Shown: positions 56,701-64,000 of the stretch, piece by piece
How positions within the stretch are numbered: the stretch's first letter is position 1
How the letters are laid out: each line of letters opens with the position of its first letter
NCBI RefSeq assembly: GCF_018476525.1
Contig: NZ_JAHCST010000005.1
Location: forward strand, 186,001 to 250,000
Direction of reading: 5' to 3'
DNA from: Acrocarpospora catenulata
Lineage (GTDB): Bacteria > Actinomycetota > Actinomycetes > Streptosporangiales > Streptosporangiaceae
DNA: 64,000 nucleotides
Program-made: the position numbers and the translations under genes
The notes under the pieces: generated by a model
Databases searched by the model: none
The model's input: the letters and a program-made list of their open reading frames with translations, nothing else
Told to the model about the DNA's origin: nothing

Positions 56701-59294
56701 ACCCCGCCACGCCGATCGAGGAGACCGTGGCCGAGGTCTGGGCCGCCGTGCTCGGCTTGGAGCGGGTATCCGTGCTGGACGACTTCTTCGACCTCGGCGG
56801 GCACTCGCTGCTCGCCATGCAGGTGGTCGCCCGGCTCCGCAAGGCCGGGCACACCGCGACCCTGCTCGACCTGTTCAAACACCCGACCGTACGGCAACTC
56901 GCCCACCTCCTCGACCCCGGCACCGTCAAGGGCCCGGCCCGGCTCCTGCACCGGCTCACCCCTCCTAGGGCCGTCAAGGCCACCCTGGTCTGCGCGCCTT
57001 ACGGCGGCGGCAGCGCCATCATCTACAAGCCCCTCGCCGACGTGCTCCCCGCCGACTGGGCGCTCTACTCCCTCGCCGTGCCCGGCAACGAACTGGGCGA
57101 GGAGCCCCGGCCCATCGACGAGGTGGCCGCCGAGTACGCCCAGGAGATCCTCGACACCATCACCGGCCCGATCGTCCTGTACGGCCACTGCGGCCTGGGC
57201 GTCATGATCACCACCAAGGCGGCCCGCATCCTCGAAGCGGCGGGCCGCCCGCCGGAGGCCGTCTACCTCGGCGGCGTCTTCCCCTTCGCCCGCCCTCGCG
57301 GGCCGTTCGCCAAGTTCGCCGCCTGGATGGACGAGCTCGGCGGCGACCAGGGCCGCATCAACGCGCTGAGCGCGGCCGGGCTCGACGTCTCGGAGTTCGA
57401 CCTGGACGAGCTCAAACTGATCGTCCGTAACCGGCGGGTCGGCACCCGGGAGGCCGAGCGGTACTTCACCCAGATCTTCGAGCAGGACCTTCCGCTGCTG
57501 TCCACCCCGGTCATCGCCGTCGTCGGCGAACGCGATCCCGCCGTCGAGTACTACCAGGAGCGCTTCCGGGAGTGGCACTGCGTGTCCGCCACGACCGCCT
57601 GCGTCGTCCTCGACGAAGCAGCCCACTACTTCATGAAATATCGGGCGGAGGAGCTGGCGGACATCCTCACCGGCACCCACCGCGCCGTCCTCTCCGGCGA
57701 AACCGAACCTCTGGAGCGCACAACCGGCGAGGAAACCTGGTGGCTGGAGGGCGTCTCCCGCCTGAACCCCGAACCGGCCGGCACCCAGGACGGCACCCAG
57801 GACGGCACCACGGACGGCACCACGGCTGGGCCCCAGGACGGCGCCTCGGGGCCCTCGGACGGCGTCTCGGCTGGATCCCCGGGCGGTGCCCCGGCGGGGT
57901 CCCCGGAAGGCGCCTTGGCCGGGCGACCGGACGGCCGGGAAGCCGTGCGGATCGGCCCCAAACCGAGCATGCGGCGGTTCGTGGCGCTGGCCGCCGGTCA
58001 GCTCGTGTCGATCACCGGGTCGGCGCTGACCGAGTTCGCGCTGCCGCTGTGGATCTACATCACCACGGGATCGCTGGCCAATTTCGCGCTGTTCTCCGTG
58101 CTCGCGCTGCTACCGGGCATGCTGGTCGCCCCGTTGGCCGGGACGGTGGTGGACCGGTTCGACCGACGCCGGGTGATCCTGTTCAGCGACATCGCCGCCG
58201 GCGGCACCCAGCTCTGCCTGGGCGTGCTCACCTGGACGGACAACCTCCAGGTCTGGCACATCTACCCGCTCCTGGTCGGCCTGTCCATCGCGCTCACCTT
58301 CCAGCGCATCGCGTACGGCTCCGCCATCCCGCAGATCGTCCCCAAACGCTTCCTCGGCCACGCCAACGGCCTGATGGGCATGGTGAACGGCGTCGCCCAG
58401 CTGGTCGTCCCCCTGGTGGCGGCCGGACTGATGGCGGTGATCGGGCTCGGCGGCATCCTCATCATCGACGTGGTCAGCTACACGGTGGCGATCATCACGG
58501 TCCTGCTGGTCAGGTTCCCCAGAACGATGGCCTGGCGGCGGCGCGAGCCGATGCTCACCGAGATGGTGAACGGCTTCAGGTACACCTGGGGCAACCTCGG
58601 CATCCGCCGCATGCTCCTGTTCTTCGCCGTCGTCAACCTGTTCATGTCGCCGCTGTTCATCCTGGTCTCGCCGCTCGTGCTGTCCTTCGCGGAACTGGAG
58701 GACGTCGGCCGGGTCACCTTCTTCGGCGGCCTCGGCGTCTTCCTCGGCGGCCTGATCATGACCGTCTGGGGCGGCCCCCGCCGCCTCCGGCTGCGCGGCC
58801 AGCTCTGGTCCACCGTCGCCCTCTCCGCCGGGGCGATCGTGGTCGGCCTCCGCGAGGACCTGGTGGTCATCTCGGCCGGCGTCTTCGGCATGTTCCTGTC
58901 GCTGACCATCCTCAACGGCATCTACGCGACGATCATCCAGGTCAAGGTCCCCCAGCGCTTCCACGGCCGGGTCTTCGCCCTCAACCAGCTGGTCGCCTTC
59001 TCCACCCTGCCCCTCGGCTTCGGCCTGGTCGCCCCGTACGGCACCGCGCTGTTCGAACCTCTCTTCGCCGAGGGCGGCGCCCTGGCGACCACGGTGGGCG
59101 CGGTGATCGGCACCGGCGAAGGCCGCGGCATCGCCTTCATGTACATCCTGTTCGCCCTGGTCATGGCATCGGCCGTCTTCGTGGCCCGCTGGATCAGGGG
59201 CCTGTGGCGCTTCGACGAGATGGTCCCCGACGCGCTGCCCGACGACGTCATCGGCTACGAAACCCTGAAGAACCGAATCAAGGAGCGAGTGTGA
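53796..59294 (+). CDS. NRPS2: C-A-T-TE fused to MFS transporter
   Basis: A 1832-residue protein from GTG 53796, overlapping NRPS1's stop (GTGA). C (about 35-455, H164-H165-AVTDG), A (465-960, LYTSG near 625; pocket D-F-T-K-I-G-H-V-G-K, closest to Asp codes), T (GGHS, Ser1004), thioesterase (about 1040-1300) with GH-Cys1132-GLG, Asp1247 and His1277: cysteine replaces the usual serine. A Gly/Asp/Thr/Ser/Pro-rich linker (about 1329-1385) then joins a 10-12 TM MFS_3-type exporter ([33 protein letters not shown] motif-A). Release and export are thus in one chain. Actinomycete NRPS/MFS fusions are known as a type. MbtH overlaps its end by 4 bases (GTGA). Confidence 0.92.
57780..57827 (+). repeat. 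12-bp repeats in the TE-MFS linker
   Basis: GGCACCCAGGAC twice, then GGCACCACGGAC and GGCACCACGGCT, a 12-bp period encoding GTQD/GTTD units in the linker between thioesterase and transporter. Confidence 0.85.
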
Positions 59295-59464
59295 GCGAAT
59301 ACCTGGTCGTCCTCAACCACGAAGAGCAGTACTCCATCTGGGCGGCCGACCGCCCCGTCCCCGACGGCTGGCGCGCCGAAGGCTTCTCCGGCGAGAAGGA
59401 GGCCTGCCTGGCCCACATCGAGGAGGTCTGGACGGACATGCGCCCCCTGAGCGCCCGAGGCTGA
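59291..59464 (+). CDS. MbtH-like protein
   Basis: A 57-residue protein from GTG 59291, overlapping NRPS2's stop (GTGA). It has the full MbtH signature: NHEEQYSIW at residues 9-17 and [16 protein letters not shown] at the end, with the Ser/Leu and Trp residues that pack against adenylation domains. MbtH proteins stabilise and activate NRPS A domains, so it is the partner of A1, A2 and/or A3. Somewhat short at the N-terminus compared with the usual 65-70 residues. Confidence 0.95.
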   Translation: MSEYLVVLNHEEQYSIWAADRPVPDGWRAEGFSGEKEACLAHIEEVWTDMRPLSARG

Positions 59465-59477
59465 CCCGCGATCAACC

Positions 59478-59511
59478 GGACCGGCCCGCCGCGAATCCGG
59501 CGGGCCGGTCC
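59478..59511 (+). terminator. Terminator of the NRPS operon
   Basis: A perfect 14-bp stem GGACCGGCCCGCCG / CGGCGGGCCGGTCC with a 6-base loop CGAATC, 14 bases after the MbtH stop. Confidence 0.9.
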
Positions 59512-59536
59512 GTCATTACCCGATGGACCAGCCTGG

Positions 59537-59977
59537 TCACTGGGGCCAGTTCGCGATGATTTCCGGCTTGATGGCGTCCGCGTAACACTTGAAGGTCTTG
59601 CGCAGCCCGCGATCGTAGAGGCAGACCCGCACGTCCACCCGCTTGATCTCTCCGTCCGAGCTGAGGCGGAAGGAACTCTTGGCCGAGCAGGTCACGCGAG
59701 GCTGGCTCCATCCGGTGCCGCCGCCCGCGTAGTGGAAGCGGGCACGGACGTAGGCGCAATGATCGCGGTGCTTGTCGCGGTCGTAGAGCTTCCCGGACAC
59801 GACGAACGTCTCGGCCTTGAAGCCGGTGATCCAGACGTCGGCCTTGGCATACCCGGAGTGCCCCGCCGACGACTGGACGGGACCCCAGTGAATGCGCGAG
59901 GCCGCCTGCGCCGGGCCCGCGACCCCCACGCCGATCACCAAGGCCAGAACTCCACCGATGACATGTGTCTTTCTCAT
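59537..59977 (-). CDS. Small secreted protein of unknown function
   Basis: A 146-residue protein. ATG 59977 begins a standard signal peptide (MRKTHVIGGVLALVIGVGVA, cleaved near QAASR); the longer frame is not supported. The mature domain is basic and beta-like with Cys pairs at RDHCAYV, RVTCSAK, RVCLYDR and KCYAD, so two disulfides are possible. No family recognised. Between the NRPS operon and the C-T gene. Confidence 0.7.
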   Translation of the reverse strand: MRKTHVIGGVLALVIGVGVAGPAQAASRIHWGPVQSSAGHSGYAKADVWITGFKAETFVVSGKLYDRDKHRDHCAYVRARFHYAGGGTGWSQPRVTCSAKSSFRLSSDGEIKRVDVRVCLYDRGLRKTFKCYADAIKPEIIANWPQ

Positions 59978-60160
59978 GGCCAGGACGCTAGGCGACCCGA
60001 CTTGGAGAGATCTTGCATCCGGCTGGGCGTCGTCTTGGCAGACCCGATCTTCCATACCACTTGGGTGGCGTTTCCGCCGCTGTCCGGACCTGGCCGCCAC
60101 GTTTCCCCGCTGCGCTTCATAGATGTACCGGTATTTGCACCGGAGGAGGGGAAACAGAAA

Positions 60161-60616
60161 ATGAACAAAAGAAATTTACGGCTCGGCGGGCTGTCGCTGG
60201 TCGCCGCGCTGGGCCTTTCCCTGGCACCCGCGGGGGCGGCCAACGCGGCGGGCAACTGTCAGTTGACGATCAAGGAGACCAGCAAATACTTCGCCAACGC
60301 CACTCTCGCCTGCGTCCCGAGCGCCACCGGCGACCAGCTACGGGAATGGAAGGTGTGGGGCGAGGACCCGTGGTCCGACGACTTGGTGTTCACCGTTTAC
60401 ACCAACCGCCTCACGTACACGGTCTCCATCAGCCAGGAACTGCTCAACGAGGACCTGGGCGGCGTGGACGAAATCCACGCGGTCGCCCTCTTCCGCCGCC
60501 CGAACGGCACCCTGTACAAGATCAGATCCAATACGTCCGGCGGCCTGTGGGGAAGCTGGGGCGGAATCTGCTGCGGCTCACCGGAGAAAACGCACGTAGA
60601 CCCCACCTACAAGTGA
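60161..60616 (+). CDS. Small secreted protein of unknown function
   Basis: A 151-residue protein from ATG 60161 with GGAGGAGGGG upstream. Signal peptide MNKRNLRLGGLSLVAALGLS, cleaved near ANAAGN. The mature part carries NCQLTIKE, TLACVPS and GGICCGS; four cysteines. Contains aromatic and acidic residues typical of a compact extracellular domain. No family recognised. Divergent from the 59537-59977 protein. Confidence 0.75.
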   Translation: MNKRNLRLGGLSLVAALGLSLAPAGAANAAGNCQLTIKETSKYFANATLACVPSATGDQLREWKVWGEDPWSDDLVFTVYTNRLTYTVSISQELLNEDLGGVDEIHAVALFRRPNGTLYKIRSNTSGGLWGSWGGICCGSPEKTHVDPTYK

Positions 60617-60896
60617 CGAACTCGCCGTCGGCCACGTGCGGGTTCCCGCCCGGACCGGCGGCGCCGCGGCCGAGGCGCCCACCGCGGCCCGTGCACGGAC
60701 GCGACGATCGTCATCCTGTCGGCATTGGGCCAGTCCGTGGCCGGATGGACGTGGGAATCCGTGAACGGGTGCTGAACACTTGATTAAAACCGACAAAACG
60801 TGCTTTTCAGTGCGTCTGACTTGATGTCATACCGAGACGCCAAATGTTTGGAATTTTCGGTATCTGGCCAAGGCTGGGGCACTACGCTCAGGCGCC

Positions 60897-61832
60897 GTGA
60901 TAGATCAAGAGATCTCGCCAGAACAAAAATCTAATTCTGTCGCGCCCGAGAACGGGAACGGTCAACCCGACGAGGGGGACCGCCGCGGGAACGTCATTGA
61001 CCTGCTGGAACGGGTCACCTCGGTGGTCCTGCCGGTCGGCGTCGCGCTGTACGCCGTGCTTTACCTCGGCATCCAGGAGGTTTACGCGGTCTTCGGCGTC
61101 AACCCGCAGCAGGCGGGAATCGACCAGTCCGTCCTGTTCAGTCGGCTTATCGCGGCGCTGATCCTGGCGGTCCTGATCGGCATCCCCTTGCTGGGCTTAC
61201 TTGTCGGCCTGGGCTGGCTGATCGACAAAGCGACCTTCGGCGTCCTCGGCCGGATGATCCAGGGGATCCGGCAGCGCCCCTGGGTGGCCGCGCTGTTCGC
61301 CGCGCTCTGGTGCGGCGCCACCTACTGGGGCTTCTACAACTACTTCGCGGACCTCGACCTCACCACCATGATGATCATCGCGGTGGGCCTGGGCGTGCTG
61401 GCCTTCCTGATCCCGTTCCAGCTGCTCCGCCGCAGACCCGCCGCGCGAGCCGGAATGCGGGTCATCGTCGGCGCCCTGACCGGACTGGGACTGGGCTTCC
61501 TGCTCGTCCTCAATCTCACCACCGCCGCCCTGGACGTGCAGCGCACCGGAAAGGCCGACCTGCTCCTCAGCATCGTGGGCTTCCAGGACCAGTGGACCAT
61601 CCTGACCAACGCCGAAGACGACAAACCCCTCTACGACGGCCGCTGGATGATGCTGCTCGGCGAGAGCGACGGCACCTATGTTCTGTACGACTGCGACAAG
61701 CAGCAAACCTTCCGCCACCCCAAGGACGGCACCAACCTCACCCAGCTGCAACTGGACCCCGACCGCGAAGAGGGCTTCACCTGCGGCCTCCTCGCGGAGG
61801 ACTCCGGCCAAGCCGAGTCCACCACCGGATGA
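60897..61832 (+). CDS. Multi-pass membrane protein of unknown function
   Basis: A 311-residue protein from GTG 60897 with about five to six TM helices between residues 35 and 215 (VTSVVLPVGVALYAVLYLGI; LIAALILAVLIGIPLLGLLV; ALFAALWCGATYWGFYNYF; MIIAVGLGVLAFLIPFQLL; VIVGALTGLGLGFLLVLNL), and an extracellular or cytoplasmic C-terminal domain of about 90 residues. Not recognised; not a known transporter family. It precedes the convergent C-T gene. Confidence 0.75.
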   Translation: MIDQEISPEQKSNSVAPENGNGQPDEGDRRGNVIDLLERVTSVVLPVGVALYAVLYLGIQEVYAVFGVNPQQAGIDQSVLFSRLIAALILAVLIGIPLLGLLVGLGWLIDKATFGVLGRMIQGIRQRPWVAALFAALWCGATYWGFYNYFADLDLTTMMIIAVGLGVLAFLIPFQLLRRRPAARAGMRVIVGALTGLGLGFLLVLNLTTAALDVQRTGKADLLLSIVGFQDQWTILTNAEDDKPLYDGRWMMLLGESDGTYVLYDCDKQQTFRHPKDGTNLTQLQLDPDREEGFTCGLLAEDSGQAESTTG

Positions 61833-61870
61833 ACCACGCGTTCTGACCTACTGCTGGTTCACCCGCCCAC

Positions 61871-61901
61871 CAGATGGCGCCCGAGTTTCGGGCGCCATCT
61901 G
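61871..61901. terminator. Bidirectional terminator
   Basis: A perfect 14-bp stem CAGATGGCGCCCGA / TCGGGCGCCATCTG with a 3-base GTT loop, between the membrane protein gene and the C-T gene. Confidence 0.9.
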
Positions 61902-61903
61902 CG

Positions 61904-63457
61904 TCAGGAGGTTCGGGCGGCTTCCACCTGGGTGACGAGTTCGGCCAGGGTCGGGGTTTCGAAGAAGGTGTCGAGGGTGAGTTCGACGCCCAGGCGTTTG
62001 TCCACTCTGGCGATGATCTGGGTGATGGTCAGTGAATGGCCGCCCAGGTCGAACAGGTCGTCGTCGGGGTGTACGTCGTCGATGCCGAGGACCTCGCACC
62101 AGATGCTGGTCATTACGGCGAGGGTTTCGTGGTCGACGGGTGTCGCGACTGCGGCGGAACCGTTTTCCGCGGGTGAGGCGAGGCGGGCCACCGCCGCGGC
62201 GTGGCCCCGGGGGAGGTCACGAAGGCGCTGGTACGGGGCCGCCGTGACCGAAGCCAGCAACCGCTGGAGATCGGAGGCGACCAGCTCCGCCGAGGCGCGG
62301 TCAAGGCAGGCGGGGTCGTAGGAGAGCCGCGCCCCCACTCCGTCGACGACCTGGAGGTGCACGGTGTTCCGGATGGCCCCGTTGGCCGCCATCCACTCCA
62401 CCGAGCTGCCCAGGCCGCCGAAGACCGGGTCGGCGTCGGACCGCTTCCGGTAGCTCAGGGAGAAGGGCGCGAGCGCCGCCCGAGGGCTGATCCCGCTGAG
62501 CGCCCGGGCCACCGGCACCCGCCGATGCCGGTAGATCTCCCGTAGCTCCGCCCGCACCCCTCGGGCGTGCTGGGCGAAGGTGTCGGCCGGGTCCGGGGTC
62601 CAGAACACGGGGACCTCGTTGGCGAACAGGCCAACGGTGTCCCGGTGCTGCTCGCCGCGGGTGGACAGGTCGACGGCGAGGGCGACGGGGCCCGGGCGGT
62701 AGCCGTGCAGCAGGGCCAGGAGGGCGGCGACCAGGGTTTCGAAGCGGGTGAGTGCGAGGTCTTCGGGGAGCGGGCCGAGGTCGAGGTCGATGGACTCGGC
62801 GGGGGTGGCGCGCAGCGAGAGGCCGGTCAGGCCGGGGAGGGCGAGTTCGGCGGGGTCGTGCCAGCGGGTTCGCCAGAAGTCACCGGCGGCGGTGATCTCC
62901 TCGTCGGAGGGGACGATGCTGCCGGAGGGGGCGGAGATCTCCCCGTCGGAGGGGACGACGCTGCCGGAGGGGGCTTCGGGGAGGGTGGCTCCGCCGTAGG
63001 CCTGGGCGAGGTCGCGGACCAGCAGGTCCTTGGAGACCCCGTCGAAGACCGCGTGGTGGGCGACGATCAGCAGTACGTTCCGGCCGGCGCCCAGTTGGAA
63101 CAGCGTGAACCGGATCAGCGGCCCGTGCCCGAGGTCGAATCCCCGGCCGATCTCCCGGGTGAGTTCCTCCTCGACATCCGGAGCCGATGGGCCGCTCAGG
63201 TCGTACACGATGAGCCCGGACGGCCAGGCAGGGACCAGCCCGACCATCCCGTCCCGGTCGGCCAGCGCCTTGCCGAGCCCCGGGTGGCGCCGGAGCACGG
63301 CGGTGCAGGCCAGTTCCAGGGCGGTGAGGTCGAGTTCGCCGGTGAGCCGGACCACGATCGGCATGTGGTGGGCGCGCGGGTCGCCCCCCAGCCGATCGGT
63401 GACCCACATGCCGTGCTGGGCAGGGGACGCCTGCTCCCAGATCAGTGACGAGGACAT
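61904..63457 (-). CDS. NRPS C-T didomain protein
   Basis: A 517-residue protein from ATG 63457. Residues 1-430 are a condensation domain: SPAQHGMWVTDRLGG near 10, and intact C3 VAHHAVFDGVSKDLLVRDLA near 135. Residues 440-515 are a carrier domain with [19 protein letters not shown] 42-bp duplication (62891-62974) adds a SGSVVPSDGEI/SGSIVPSDEEI tandem within the C domain. Its start is 1 base after the stop of the upstream adenylating gene, so it is co-translated with it. It probably extends or starts chains with the stand-alone A enzyme, and may serve the NRPS1/NRPS2 line; the last is inference. Confidence 0.9.
   Translation of the reverse strand: MSSSLIWEQASPAQHGMWVTDRLGGDPRAHHMPIVVRLTGELDLTALELACTAVLRRHPGLGKALADRDGMVGLVPAWPSGLIVYDLSGPSAPDVEEELTREIGRGFDLGHGPLIRFTLFQLGAGRNVLLIVAHHAVFDGVSKDLLVRDLAQAYGGATLPEAPSGSVVPSDGEISAPSGSIVPSDEEITAAGDFWRTRWHDPAELALPGLTGLSLRATPAESIDLDLGPLPEDLALTRFETLVAALLALLHGYRPGPVALAVDLSTRGEQHRDTVGLFANEVPVFWTPDPADTFAQHARGVRAELREIYRHRRVPVARALSGISPRAALAPFSLSYRKRSDADPVFGGLGSSVEWMAANGAIRNTVHLQVVDGVGARLSYDPACLDRASAELVASDLQRLLASVTAAPYQRLRDLPRGHAAAVARLASPAENGSAAVATPVDHETLAVMTSIWCEVLGIDDVHPDDDLFDLGGHSLTITQIIARVDKRLGVELTLDTFFETPTLAELVTQVEAARTS
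62891..62974 (-). repeat. 42-bp tandem duplication in the C-T gene
   Basis: Copies 62891-62932 and 62933-62974 differ at a few positions only. In frame they duplicate 14 residues in the middle of the C domain, just before the loop leading to the GDFWRTRW block. Confidence 0.9.
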
Positions 63458-63458
63458 G

Positions 63459-64000
63459 TCACTCGCTCTCTCGAGGCTTGGCGATCAGGTCGCGAAGCTC
63501 TCTCTTGATGACTTTTCCTGACTGGTTCTTTGGGAGCGTGTCGCGGAGAAGTATGTGGGCCGGCAGCTCGTGCCGGGCCAGCCGTTCGGCCAGGAAGGCG
63601 CGGAGTTCGGCGAGCGTGACGGGGACGCGGGCGACCACGGCGGCAGCCACGGCGGTGCCGAGCACCGGGTCGGGCACCCCGAACGCGGCGGCCTCCACCA
63701 CGTCGGGATGCTCGTAGAGCGCCGCCTCTACCATGATCGTGGACACCTTGAAGGCGCCCGACTTGACCACGTCGCTCTCCCGGTCCACCAGGTAGAGGTA
63801 GCCCTCCTCGTCCAGATAGCCGAGGTCGCCCATCCGCACCCAGCCGTCCTGGAAGACGGCCGCGGTGGCGGCGCCGTCCCCGACGTACGAGCGGGGCGCG
63901 GCGCCGGAACGCAGCCAGACCTCGCCGGGCTCGCCGGGCGGCAGGGTGCCGTCGCCGATGCGCAGGCCGCTGCCGAAGGCGGGGCGGCCGAGCGCGGCGG
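63459..64000 (-). CDS. Stand-alone adenylate-forming enzyme (5' truncated by window end)
   Basis: The C-terminal 180 residues of a class I adenylate-forming enzyme; the N-terminal part lies beyond 64000. Visible motifs: GEPGEVWLRSG, a core MGDLGYLDEEGYLYLVDRES (A7/A8 region), VVKSGAFKVSTIMVEAALYE, and C-terminal LPKNQSGKVIKRELRDLI with the catalytic lysine. The SGAFKV and GYLYLVDR forms suggest an acyl/aryl-CoA or acyl-AMP ligase more than a canonical NRPS A domain. Its stop is 1 base before the C-T start, so they form one operon. Confidence 0.85.
   Translation of the reverse strand, partial: AALGRPAFGSGLRIGDGTLPPGEPGEVWLRSGAAPRSYVGDGAATAAVFQDGWVRMGDLGYLDEEGYLYLVDRESDVVKSGAFKVSTIMVEAALYEHPDVVEAAAFGVPDPVLGTAVAAAVVARVPVTLAELRAFLAERLARHELPAHILLRDTLPKNQSGKVIKRELRDLIAKPRESE

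Overview
The window is very GC-rich DNA with GTG/TTG starts, ATGA/GTGA gene overlaps and several actinomycete-restricted families (DUF397, DUF5753-HTH, Methyltransf_19/DUF574, DUF5302, an F420/deazaflavin oxidoreductase, an AfsR-type SARP, MbtH). It comes from a filamentous actinomycete. The mix resembles Streptosporangiales (Nonomuraea/Streptosporangium-like), but that placement is inference; no rRNA is present.

0-8 kb: the end of a fasciclin-domain gene, a GNAT acetyltransferase, two small secreted proteins, a Nudix hydrolase coupled to a DUF5302 protein, then a minus-strand operon of an unknown Pro-rich protein, a type I-beta DAHP synthase, a 14-TM MFS exporter and a chorismate-lyase family protein. 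This operon looks like a small chorismate-derived metabolite locus. Its control region (8156-8696) carries three kinds of repeat and faces a divergent ATP-grasp gene.

8.7-24 kb: the ATP-grasp protein, a fused sigma-factor / zinc anti-sigma / membrane / Ig-like protein, a seven-module zinc-ribbon HTH protein coupled to an unknown partner, an AfsR-like SARP, and a WhiJ/BldB-type neighbourhood (two XRE regulators, two DUF574 methyltransferases, DUF397, HATPase) that shares a promoter-proximal motif. A NADAR protein follows.

24-44 kb: a convergent, overlapping pair that looks like the 23S rRNA methyltransferases AviRb and AviRa, tRNA-Cys and tRNA-Gly, an ACT-domain protein, Dus, a DUF3516 helicase, an F420-type oxidoreductase, a TetR/MFS efflux pair with a clear operator, 6-phosphogluconate dehydrogenase, a TIGR03118 protein, a propeller glycosidase-like protein and a large secreted metzincin. 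A three-gene unit follows with a GDP-mannose 3,5-epimerase-like enzyme, an IMPase-family phosphatase and a membrane protein. A sulfotransferase and a secreted HNH nuclease close this part.

45.4-64 kb: a nonribosomal peptide locus. A stand-alone condensation protein is divergent from NRPS1 (A-T-C*-T-C-A-T). NRPS1 is translationally coupled to NRPS2 (C-A-T-TE fused to an MFS transporter) and MbtH. Three small genes later a minus-strand C-T protein and a stand-alone adenylating enzyme (cut by the window end) return to NRPS enzymology. C1 of NRPS1 has lost its catalytic histidine and its module has no A domain, while a stand-alone C protein and a stand-alone A enzyme are encoded nearby. This suggests an assembly line completed in trans. 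The thioesterase has a cysteine nucleophile (GHCGLG). Both halves of the divergent promoter carry a 14-bp CebR-type palindrome at the predicted transcription start, suggesting cello-oligosaccharide control. Predicted substrates are Gly, Gly and an Asp-like residue; these and the regulation are inferences from motifs.
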